This document shows, piece by piece, positions 46,701 to 55,244 of a stretch of 64,000 nucleotides of DNA. A program made the position numbers and the translations under genes. This DNA is from Typha latifolia (taxonomy: Eukaryota; Streptophyta; Magnoliopsida; Poales; Typhaceae), in NCBI GenBank assembly GCA_019914945.1, contig CM034106.1, forward strand, positions 9,052,001 to 9,116,000, given 5' to 3'. The notes beneath the pieces are model-generated. The model was not told where the DNA came from. It was given only the letters and a program-made list of their open reading frames with translations, and did not search any database. The first letter of the stretch is position 1; each line of letters opens with the position of its first letter.

Positions 46701-47101
46701 GACCTGATTTATGAGTATTATGGCAGTAGCCCTTCATGCTATTGGTGTGGTTAAAATGTCATGTTCTGAAGATAGATATGTTGGCCTTAATATATCTCAT
46801 TCCCTGTTATTGCCCTCTCTGTATTAATAATGTGAAGTAATGATTCCACTTTCTTTTCAAAATTTTCGGAATAATTTAAGACAAAATGAACATAACTGTT
46901 GCTTTTATGCAGAGGCTGGTGCAAGAACTTCTGGAAACACAGTCCATTCCTGCTCTGAGATCAAGGCTTGCAAGTGCTTTTCATTCTCTCACAAGCTCAA
47001 ACCAGCTCTCCTCTTCACTAGACAGACCAAACCGCCAGAGGTTCAGAAAGAATCTCCATAAGTTCTTGGTTGAAGTTTCAGGTTTTATGAGGAAAAAGTG
47101 A
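17283..47101 (+). CDS. XPO4: Exportin-4 (nuclear export receptor, importin-beta family)
   Basis: Karyopherin that carries cargo out of the nucleus with Ran-GTP; in animals its cargoes include eIF5A and SMAD3, while plant cargoes are less clear. I reconstruct 32 coding exons, in phase, for 1163 residues (Arabidopsis XPO4 is about 1120). Exons: 17283-17369, 18231-18318, 20093-20201, 20274-20372, 21236-21278, 21925-21996, 22096-22191, 22329-22562, 22653-22836, 24633-24744, 24841-24927, 25155-25293, 25633-25723, 25878-25940, 26078-26187, 27045-27149, 27443-27516, 36153-36228, 36567-36794, 37827-37898, 41301-41372, 41466-41530, 41624-41726, 41796-41927, 42088-42231, 43495-43602, 43678-43728, 43797-43874, 43956-44069, 45273-45469, 45639-45708, 46913-47101. 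Landmarks are FILENSRMPNARFQAAGAIG near the N-terminus, RQCLDPEMRRMYFSPRLME, RLRGAARATQPRTQKAI, YSSHNIGK and the C-terminal RFRKNLHKFLVEVSGF. The whole chain should fold as helical HEAT repeats. Exon 14 holds an FDDDD acidic loop. Intron 29 has a GC donor; intron 17 is 8.6 kb and full of transposons. The start gives MQEFPGEAPDLPSLQATM, matching the family N-terminus. Confidence 0.93.
23222..23301. repeat. 40-bp diverged tandem repeat in XPO4 intron 9
   Basis: CCTCAAAGCAACTTCGTTAA at 23222 recurs as CCTCATAGCAACTTTGCTAA at 23262, and both are followed by a GTTGAAAGACCTT or TTTGAAAGACCTT block. Confidence 0.6.
23589..24070. mobile_element. Foldback (long-TIR) MITE in XPO4 intron 9
   Basis: The left arm starting AATATATTTTACTCC aligns with the reverse complement of the right arm starting AATGTATTTTACCTC. 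The first ~75 bases match well (both contain ACTTTGGCAT, AATCACT, CTATA and TTATTTTT) and weaker pairing continues to about 125 bases. The total is about 480 bp with no coding capacity. I could not define a target-site duplication. Confidence 0.8.
27640..28072 (-). mobile_element. LTR-like retrotransposon fragment in XPO4 intron 17
   Basis: Read on the minus strand, the segment starts TGTAGTTCACATATC and ends CATTAACA (TG...CA). It has a TATAAAAG at 27774-27781 and AATAAA near 27740. Immediately after its end comes TGGTATTACTTGA, which resembles a tRNA-iMet primer-binding site (TGGTATCAGAGC). No gag-pol follows before exon 17, so it is a truncated element at best. No target duplication was found. 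Copia-like is a guess. Confidence 0.4.
28676..28754. repeat. (AAAT)n followed by (AT)n microsatellite
   Basis: About ten AAAT units run straight into an AT run, just inside the left end of the hAT element. Confidence 0.95.
30101..31276 (-). mobile_element. Nested hAT element, 1.2 kb, internally deleted
   Basis: Its left end TAATATTTTGAAAAGC and the reverse complement of its right end CAGCGTTTTGAAAAGC are close inverted repeats. The flanking 8-mers ATTAAAAT (30093-30100) and CTGAAAAT (31277-31284) agree at 6 of 8. It interrupts the transposase pseudogene of the larger element, so it inserted later. Inside, minus strand 30675-30343 is an open frame of 110 residues ending in VFDPPRHSTFN, like the Pro-Pro-Arg-His-Ser tails of some plant hAT transposases. 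The rest of the transposase is absent. Confidence 0.72.
31036..31214. repeat. GC-rich cluster of GGCACG/CGTGCC palindromic words
   Basis: About 180 bases are built from GGCAC, GTGCC and CCGGTCGGCACG words in both orientations. GC content far exceeds the AT-rich surroundings. It ends GACCGGCCATCCTTGG. All reading frames appear open only because of composition. It lies near the right end of the nested hAT element; it may be its subterminal array or a separate insertion related to the ends of the 40.0-40.95 kb element. Confidence 0.75.
34804..35570. mobile_element. Degenerate DNA element with GAGC-rich ends and a GGAGGA-rich core
   Basis: The left part (34804-34865) carries repeated GAGCC/GAGCTCAAGCC words. 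The right part (35465-35550) carries their counterparts in inverted orientation, ending in CATTTATTTTGACACCC. The middle is a purine-rich array of GGAGGAGG, GATGGAGGA and GAGGAGG words. A minus-strand frame of 186 residues across it is low-complexity Pro/Ser/Leu and not a credible gene. No target duplication was found. Confidence 0.45.
38491..39217. mobile_element. Inverted-repeat DNA element in XPO4 intron 20 (0.73 kb)
   Basis: The left end ATAAGGTTCCGAAA and the reverse complement of the right end CTATGGATCCTAAAA are imperfect inverted repeats; both ends continue into ATCGGGATCGG or GGATCGGGATTGG blocks. TTTTAA flanks both sides (38485-38490 and 39218-39223), a possible 6-bp target duplication, though TTTTAA is common in AT-rich DNA. 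There is no coding capacity and the superfamily is unresolved. Confidence 0.6.
40011..40950. mobile_element. Inverted-repeat DNA element in XPO4 intron 20 (0.94 kb)
   Basis: The left end TCAAAGATTGTTGTGCCAAT and the reverse complement of the right end TCAAGGATCGTCATTCCAGT match at about 15 of 20 positions. Both continue into GGCATGCCCC or GGCACGCCCC. The right end CAGCATGGGGCGTGCC resembles the GGCACG cluster at 31.0-31.2 kb, so the two may be related. The interior includes a tandem duplication. No transposase frame and no clear target duplication were seen. Confidence 0.6.
40583..40810. repeat. Tandem duplication, about 115-120 bp units
   Basis: CCAAACTAGTCCCTTGACTA near 40583 recurs as CCAAATTAGTCCCTTTGACT near 40704. 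Both units continue through CATGATAGCAGA and TTGGGTGATRCTC (R is A or G). It lies inside the 0.94-kb element. Confidence 0.75.
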
Positions 47102-49060
47102 GTTTGGAGAGGACTGAGGTAATGAGGATTGACTGGAATTGCTGGCGTTCACAAATTTTTTGTGCTTTCAGAAGGCACTGGCATTGTTGAGAGTATCTTG
47201 TTGGATTTTGCTAGTCAGAGGACGGTTCCACAAGGGACATATAGATGATGAGGAAACTGGGAAGGTGGAAGATGCTACCTGTTTAGTGTTGAAGATCATG
47301 TGGATATTCTGTGCACCAGTAATATAAACCTTCACCTTGTAAATGGTTTGTTATTTTGAGCGACCTGTGTAAAAATGCGGTAGATGAAATTTTTGAGATT
47401 TAAAGCTGTAACTTCCCATCTGAAGATAGAAAGAAAAATTAAATTGGTCTGCATAATTTTGAGACGTGAACCTTGTAATTGATTTTCATTTTCCCCCTTT
47501 TTAAATAGAGAAGAGGAGTCTGCATAGTTTTGCTCTCTTCAAACAGGAAGGGGCTTCATGAGCATGGTACCAAATGCACTTGGCGGAATCTTTGATAGAG
47601 CTACCAAATGTCTAGTTCCTTCAGGTTTGCTGCATTATTCTCTCAGTCGATGGCATAAAGACTGTCCATTCATGGGGGACTTGATTAATTTTTTAAGTTT
47701 ACCCTTCTGTTTCAAGAGGCTGTGGTTCTCTCATAATAGAGTTTTTGACCAATGTAATTCTGCACACCAAACAATGTATCTAAATAAGTGAATTTTAAAC
47801 TTATTTACAACAGCATGTGAGTTTTAATTCATGTGGATGTCACATTTGATTGTCGATACACGTATAGAAAAATTATGGCCTTAGTAATTTTACTTAATAC
47901 TAATCATCTTTTTAATAAGTAATTTTGGATACTCATAGATAGGAGAGTGTTAGGTATTCATTAGTTGTTGAATAATTTAGCCATTTACTTTCACCCCCTC
48001 TAATTTTTTAAAGGTACTAAAAATGTTCACCTCGTTTTACAAAGCGATTATATTTTAATATATATTATATAGAAGGAGCTCTTCTTCGTGTAAGTAAATT
48101 TGTAACTCACTTGTTAATATATAATCTTTGGTCTGCTGATCTATAACGGTCAAAAACTCTCTCCCATGCCAGTCTATGGAATAATTGTCGGGAAAGGAGC
48201 TTTTCTTTTTCTTTTTCTTTTTATTCTCCTGTGGTGCTCGGTGCTCCACAACCAATTTAGTTGACTTAGCGTCGAAATTAACCACTGGTTTTAATAATAA
48301 TGGTCTCGGTTTCCTTAGAACGATTTAAACTCATTCGAGTATTGCGTGAAATCATCTAAAAATTCTGAGTTTTTAACCGAACTAGCCATGTCTCAAACAT
48401 TCTTTTACCAGAATAAATCACACCCCAAACTCAATATAAAAAAAAAATCTATTTAATTATAGTTATCGATAAAATACTGATAGTATCAGCATTTTATTTT
48501 TAATAAAAATATAAATATGTTTTAACATTAATATTTATAAGTTAAGGAAATAAAATACTAATTTTATCATCGATTTATATATATATAATGCTAAATTTAT
48601 TAGTGATTTATTTAGAATTTTTAGATAAAACTCTGATAGATAAAATACAGGAAGAAAACACTAAATTTGTTAGTATTTTCTCTTCTCAAATAAAATATCG
48701 ATCATTTTTAACATTTAGATTTAATTCAACTCAACCGAATCAAACCAAACCAAATGCAATCTAAGCATTTATTTTGACACCCCTACTTAGACAATTTTTT
48801 AAATGATTTAAAATTTTTATATACCTCACTTATCTAATAAGTAACTTATATTTAGAAATCTTCGGTTGAGTTAGAGATTTCCAAATTAACATAATCTCGT
48901 ATTTAAATTTCTAAAAGAAAGTGTAAAAAAAGTTAGGAACAGACTTGAAACAGTAAGAAAAACTCCTCCGCCGACACTACTAATCCTCTTATTTATTTCT
49001 GGATATTTTTGTTAAAAAAAGAGGCAACTCATATAATTGTATTGCTTCTTGACATAAATA
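47102..49060. other. XPO4 3'UTR and intergenic DNA before the PMT gene
   Basis: The first few hundred bases are presumably XPO4 3'UTR. The rest is AT-rich without a recognised gene. A block at 48766-48785 (CATTTATTTTGACACCC) repeats the terminus seen at 35550-35569, so some of 48.4-48.8 kb may be an old element. Confidence 0.55.
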
Positions 49061-49068
49061 TATAAATA
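49061..49068 (+). promoter_or_regulatory. Probable TATA box of the PMT gene
   Basis: TATAAATA is followed about 30 bases later by a C/T-rich leader, predicting transcription from near 49095. A non-coding first exon would end at GGGCA|GTAAGT (donor at 49268). The leader intron would run to an acceptor at TTGCAG (ending 50081) or CTGCAG (ending 50050). Confidence 0.6.
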
Positions 49069-50091
49069 GCTCTCAGATCTAACACGCTCAGCTCCAGCTC
49101 GCTACATTCTCCACTCTCCACTGCTTTCTTGCCACTCTTCGATTATCTTCCTCTCATATGCTAGCTTTTCCGTCGCTGGATCTCAAATCGAGGTCTCTCG
49201 CGTTGAACTGAGGAGCATCACTCTCGAGAATCGAGTTTTCTGCCCAGATCCGAAGCTAGTTCGGGCAGTAAGTCCTCCAATTCGTTGTTCACGACCCGAG
49301 TTATTAGTTGTCTTTTTGAGCGAATCACAGCTAGTGCTCTCTCTTTTTCCCCCCTTTCTTAAGATTTGATGCAAGAATTATCCGTTGTGGAATCCTGGGT
49401 TTTCAATTTGTTTCTGCGCTACAATGGCTTCTTTTTGTTCGATGTTGTATTGCGTGTGCTGATCGGAACGGAGAAAGGAAGCCTTTTTAGCTTAAAAAAT
49501 AGTTCGGATCTTGATGCTGTTTCCGATCTGAGGCACGAAAATCCAAAGTTGGAGAAAAGAAAATTTCATTCTTTTTAAGTTAATTATTTTTTAACAATTT
49601 ACTTATTTATGGTGGAATACCGCCGACTCGGTTTCCTTGTGGCTGTCGCTTTCCAGCTAGGTTTTTTAAGTTGTTTAAAGTGGGAAAAGGCTTTTTATTG
49701 CTGTCGACAGTTAAATGGACAGATTCTACCACTTGCTTGTGCTAATCTGCGCATGCGGAGCATTGCGATCATTACGGAATAGTTAGCTATGTTCTTGGTG
49801 TACTGTGTGTTCATGTGTTCCGTCATATAGTCTGCAGCTTCTTTGAGCTTTTCGACTAGGATTCTTTTCTCTAAGGGAAGTCAAGTAAGAAGTGTATGAC
49901 CCTTTTGGAGGATTTGTTGAATTCTCCTGATCTTGGGGTTATCGATCATGAAATGGTTTTCTTTTTGGACCTTCTATCTTGTTTTTTATTTATTTCTATT
50001 GCTTAGTTTATGGACTGTTTACTTGTCTTTTGTGGCTTATGTTGCTGCAGATGGCTGTTTATTTACGGTTCTAATTTGCAGATTTTTCTTC

Positions 50092-50154
50092 ATGGTGGGT
50101 GCTTCACTGCAAACACCATCGATGGTGATTATGAGAAGTCAGGATTTAGTTTGA
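50092..50154 (+). other. Upstream ORF in the PMT 5' leader (20 residues)
   Basis: ATG at 50092 opens a frame of 20 codons ending in TGA at 50152-50154, about 100 bases before the main ATG. It would be retained with either leader splice acceptor. A minimal ATG-ACA-TGA follows near 50165. Scanning ribosomes would meet both before the PMT start, so they could lower translation. The peptide is not a known conserved one to me. Confidence 0.5.
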
Positions 50155-50256
50155 CCCCTAAAAATGACATGATCTTCCAGCAGAGATTTGTTGTCTGCCG
50201 CATGATCCTTCAATACTAATTTAGCAAACGTAGCTCAGGGAGATTAATTCTGCTGC

Positions 50257-53200
50257 ATGATGAGGGGAAGATCTGATGCTAGCCAAAGTAAGAATTTGGT
50301 TGTCATACTGTGTGGTACGGTAATTGTTCTTGGTTTTCTCTTTCTATACTATGGATCATTCTTTGGGCCCAAGGGGCAGCATCGTAGCGGTGCTTTAGAA
50401 ATTGGTAGTAAATTCTCGCGGCCGTTTGGATGGGGAAGTGAGGATGATGGCGAGGTTGGGAAATTAGAGGAATCCATATTTGCCCTTGAAGAAGGAGATA
50501 AAACTTCTAGGCCCAAGCACTTTCCTGTGAGTATTTCTGTAAATATTTACAACTCTTGATGAACACCGTCAGATCTCGCTATTCTGAATAGTTGCTGACT
50601 TTTCCATTGTATCCTTCAGGTTTGTGACGATCGGCATTCTGAGTTGATCCCCTGCTTGGACAGAAATCTTATATATCAGACGAGATTGAAACTGGATTTG
50701 AATTTGATGGAGCATTATGAAAGGCATTGTCCGCAGCCAGAGAGGCGCTATAATTGCTTGATTCCTCCACCACCTGGCTATAAGGTCAGAAACAGATAGA
50801 TTCTTTTAGTTTAAATTCATATTAAAAAGTCATGTTTAGCTGTTTAGTTTTACATATCTTGATCTGCCTTATCGTCATATTGCTTGGTGCCTAAGTAGTT
50901 AGTTTTACAGGTTCCAATAAAATGGCCAAAAAGTCGAGATGAAGTCTGGAAGCCAAACATACCACATACACACCTAGCACATGAAAAATCAGATCAAAAC
51001 TGGATGATTGATGCAGGTGAAAAAATTAAGTTTCCTGGAGGAGGAACTCACTTTCACTATGGAGCTGATAAATATATATCATTGATTGCAAATGTAAGTT
51101 GCTGAATTCTCAACAATTTATTTCTCTGTCAACCTTGTTCAGTTTCACTTTTTGTGTGGAAGCCCTGCTATAGTTTTCTAGTATGTCTTTCTATTGCCTC
51201 AACTACTTTTTTTTGTCCTCTTTCAGTGCAAAAATTATTCATATCTGATATTTTTTGGCAGATGCTAAACTTCACAAATGATAATCTAAACAACGAGGGA
51301 AGGATCCGGACAGTTCTTGATATTGGTTGTGGAGTTGCAAGTTTTGGAGGATATCTTCTTTCATCTGATATCATAGCAATGTCTTTGGCACCCAATGATG
51401 TGCATCAAAACCAGATTCAATTTGCTCTTGAAAGAGGAATTCCTGCTTATCTTGGTGTGTTAGGGACAAAACGACTCCCATACCCCAGCAGATCTTTTGA
51501 ATTTGCCCACTGTTCTCGTTGTAGGATTGATTGGCTTCAAAGGGATGGGATCCTCCTCCTTGAGGTAGACAGATTGCTCAGACCTGGAGGTTATTTTGCC
51601 TATTCATCTCCAGAAGCATATGCACAGGATGAAGAGGATCTTAAAATATGGAAAGAAATGAGTGCACTTGTTGAAAGGATGTGCTGGAAAATTGCAGCTA
51701 AAAAAAACCAAACAGTTATTTGGGTCAAACCTCTAACAAATGATTGCTACATGAACAGGGAGCCCGGTACTCAGCCACCCCTATGCAGAACTGATGATGA
51801 TCCAGATGTAGTATGGGGTGTGCCAATGGAAGCCTGCATTACCACTTACCCAGAAGGTAAGTTCCTTGTCCTGTGGTCCATGTATGTTATGATCGGTCTT
51901 CCTGTTATTGAGGTCATGGAATCCTTAAGAAGCTTCTAGTCAGTTCACATTATCTTCATTATTTTCAGCATGCTTTTCGAACTCTCTTGGTAGATTTGTG
52001 AACAACTGTAGACAGAAACCAAATAATCTATCTTGTCACTACATAGCGATGAATAACAAACATCTCACTGATGAGGTTATATAGTGTGGCTGACCTCATG
52101 GTCTATTATTAGAAATTCTTTCATTAGTGCTTCCGAAGAGAAAAAGAGACTACAGTCCAACCTGAAATTCAAAACCTATTAAGAGGAACCCTAAAGTTAC
52201 TTATTGCTTCTTTTTTCTCAAGTTCTTTATCGGATGTTATATCTCATTACCCTGACTGCTTATTTTGTGTCCAATCGTCCATCAGTTGGCCCCATAGAGT
52301 TAAAGATGGTATTCCTTTTATATTAACTTCTTGGGAAATGTAAGTAATTTGAACTGCAGTAACCAAACTGTTTCTCTTTCTCAGAGATGCACAGATCCAG
52401 GGGAAGTGGATTGGCTCCTTGGCCTGCTCGGTTAACAAGCCCTCCTCCCCGTCTTACTGATTTGGATATTTCCAATGAGATGTTTGAAAAGGATACGGTA
52501 CATTAAACTAACTTGATATACATGTATCTCTATTTCCAGCCCTTGCGTTTGTATATGTGCATTAACAAGCACTGAATTACTTTGGTTGGACTTGATGAAA
52601 CTGAAAACCACGTCCTATGTATTTATCATGATGTAGGACATGTGGCAACAAAGAGTTGAAAGTTATTGGAGCCTATTGAATCCGAAGATCAAGTCAGATG
52701 GTCTAAGAAACATAATGGACATGAAGGCAAACATGGGGTCATTTGCAGCTGCTCTCAAGGACAAGGATGTCTGGGTGATGAATGTTGTGCCAGAAGAAGG
52801 ACCAAACACCCTTAAGATAATCTATGATAGAGGACTAATTGGCACCCTACATGACTGGTAGGCTGCTCTTATTCTTTGTTTTGTCATTAGTACCCCAGCT
52901 GCTCTACGAGCTTAAATTGTTAGAGAATAGTAGTTTTTATATTTTATATTTAACATTGTCTTTCATTTCGGAGTTGAGATATTTTAATGGACCCAAAAAA
53001 TGTACTTGATTTAAATGGGTAAATATTTTATATTTTAAATGGCAGATGGGTTTGACAGTATTCAGACTCAGAACCTCTACTCTAATATTATCCAAACTCA
53101 TTAAATATCCTCTAAGCTTAAGTTATTAGAGAACGGTGATTTTTATATTTTATATTTAACAACCTGATTGAATATATCTATGTTGCAAGGTACATACATT

Positions 53201-54527
53201 TTTCTTAAGTACAATATTCAACTTATATGTGTTTGGGTTTCTTTTTGTTTTCCTGAAGAGTTTCAACTTTTGATAGATGGTATTGGTATATATTTGTTCC
53301 TCTTTCTAGCTTCTTATCTAATCCTTGTCAAGTCCTTAAGTTCGAACCTTCTCTGGCCCTTTTGTGTTTGCCTGAGACTCTGGACAATTTATACCTTGGA
53401 ATATGCATCATATTATTATTTTTTCCTGACTTGCACTTCGCGTGGAAATACATTCATTTATTTTGAAAAGTCCGTAACCTGGTTATTATGTTTCAGTTCT
53501 CATGCAGGAATCTAACTTTTCCCTTGAAAAAAGAACTGCCTATGAAAATTAAATTTCTGTGGATTTATACACCTAACTAAGTTCACATAGTCTGATCTTT
53601 TGTACTTTCTTATCTATGACTTCTGTGTCTTCTTTAATTTGGTTTTGTTGCATTGGGTAATCACAAATCCTCTCTTACTTTTAGCTCCGGCAAGTATAGT
53701 CTTCTCATAATGACATTATATCTTTCAAAATCTTATGTTGTTATATCATTTCACCATTCTGTCTGATCCCCAAAGGAAAATAGGGATGCTTTAAGTAGCT
53801 TGATAGCAGTGTAGAGCTTCTGAAAAGAAAAAGTATGAAAAATGAAATTGACAGACAATTTAGACATATTCAAAGAGACCATCAAATGAAGAGTTATTAA
53901 ATTTTAATAGAAGGTTCCTGCGAAGAGGTAGCAGATGAACATAAGTGATGTGAGAGGAAGTTAGAAATGATAGGATAGCACTTAGTTTGACAACCAAAAT
54001 TTGCTATAGTGAGGAAATGGATCCATGGGCGAATCCAAATAGTTGGGAGTAAATATTGTTGTTATAATCTGCTTTTGGTGTATTAGATGGACATCAACTG
54101 CTTTCTAACTGGTAGCACCGATAATTATGAGTTTTTCTTGTAGAACATGAGTTTTGTTACTTCTGTACAATTGTAATTTTTTCCTCAATCGAAGTTTTTC
54201 TCAGTGGCATGACATGTCTTTCACAGGTGCGAAGCCTTCTCAACCTACCCTCGAACCTATGATCTTCTTCATGCATGGACAGTCTTCTCTGACCTCGACA
54301 AACGGGGTTGTAGCGCCGAGGATCTGCTGATTGAGATTGATCGTATACTTAGGCCAACTGGCTTTGTTATCGTGAGAGATCGAAGACCTGTCATTAAGTT
54401 CATCAAGAAGTACTTAAAAGCGCTGCACTGGGAATCCATAGCTGTGGTGGATGCTGAGCCCAACTCAGATTCAGATGACAACGAGATGGTATTCGTGATC
54501 CAAAAGAAAATGCGGCACACAGATTGA
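50257..54527 (+). CDS. Golgi PMT-type SAM-dependent methyltransferase (PMT8-like)
   Basis: Seven coding exons (50257-50526, 50620-50784, 50911-51093, 51262-51856, 52385-52497, 52637-52857, 54227-54527), all GT-AG and in phase, give 615 residues, the usual PMT length. This family (DUF248; QUASIMODO2 relatives) is Golgi-located and thought to methylate wall polysaccharides such as homogalacturonan; the substrate here is unknown. It is a type II membrane protein: cytosolic MMRGRSDASQ, one membrane segment at about residues 14-36, then a lumenal stem rich in Gly/Asp/Glu. The family block VCDDRHSELIPCLDRN starts at residue 91. SAM motif I is VLDIGCGVA at residues 224-232. FAHCSRCRIDW and LRPGGYFAYSSPEAY follow, and a second half has NIMDMKANMGSFAAAL, WCEAFSTYPRTYDLLHAW and RILRPTGFVIVRD. 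The closest recall is Arabidopsis PMT8/PMT1/PMT3. ATGATG at the start leaves a one-codon ambiguity (50257 or 50260); family members begin MRGRSD. Confidence 0.95.
52911..53165. repeat. Dispersed direct repeat in PMT intron 6
   Basis: GCTTAAATTGTTAGAGAATA near 52911 recurs as GCTTAAGTTATTAGAGAACG near 53116. Both are followed by TTTTTATATTTTATATTTAACA. Confidence 0.65.
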
Positions 54528-54787
54528 AGCGTCAAGGATTCAGCATAATTTTGTGTGGAATTTGTTTGATCCATTTATGCTCATGCAGCTTAGGCCAAGA
54601 AGTGTGGCTTGACTGCATTAAATCATTTACGTTGTGAAATTTTTTAATCTGTCAACTCTTACGCCTTGATGAGTACTCGTCAGTATATGTTAACATTAAA
54701 CAGCGTAAGGTACTCTATTTTTTTAACAGATGATGTTATTTATGTTTGTTTACTGCTCAAGCAATATGAGAGTCTTGTTGCAGGTAA

Positions 54788-55241
54788 AGCTCTGTTTGAT
54801 AGTGGAATAAAGCATAAATCTATTCTACTATTGAGGCCTATACTAGCTTAGTATTCAAACAGTAGTTCAATTTAGTAATAGTTTACTAATACTTATTTCT
54901 CCCTCGTATCTTCTTCCATATATTTATCAGTAAAATCTAACTATTATTTTAATATTGAAAAAACATTATTTTTATCAACTATTATTTTAATTATTTTTTT
55001 GGCTCTCTTCTCTCTCCTCTCTTCATCTATCAAATGTAAAATATATTTTGGTCATTGGCCAAAATATTTTTTATATTTATTTTCTAAAATATCATATTAA
55101 GTATAATTATTATATTATTATATCAGTTTATAACTAAAAACTATAATAATTCAAATCGGTATAAACTTTCTTATACAAATTTTAACAAAAAAAATGAGTA
55201 TAGCTAAACTAATTTAAAAGTTATTTCACGACCAAATGCGT
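54788..55241 (+). mobile_element. PIF/Tourist-like MITE with TAA target duplication
   Basis: The 454-bp segment starts AGCTCTGTTTGATAGTGGAA. The reverse complement of its end reads ACGCATTTGGTCGTGAAATA. The inner TTTGATAGTGGAATAA and TTTGGTCGTGAAATAA match at about 12 of 16. TAA flanks both sides (54785-54787 and 55242-55244), the target preference of PIF/Harbinger elements. It is AT-rich and non-coding. A related partial copy in reverse orientation lies near 63.5-63.79 kb. Confidence 0.68.
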
Positions 55242-55244
55242 TAA

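Noticed and set aside
54269..54574. 101-residue minus-strand frame
   Set aside because: It is the antisense shadow of the last PMT exon.
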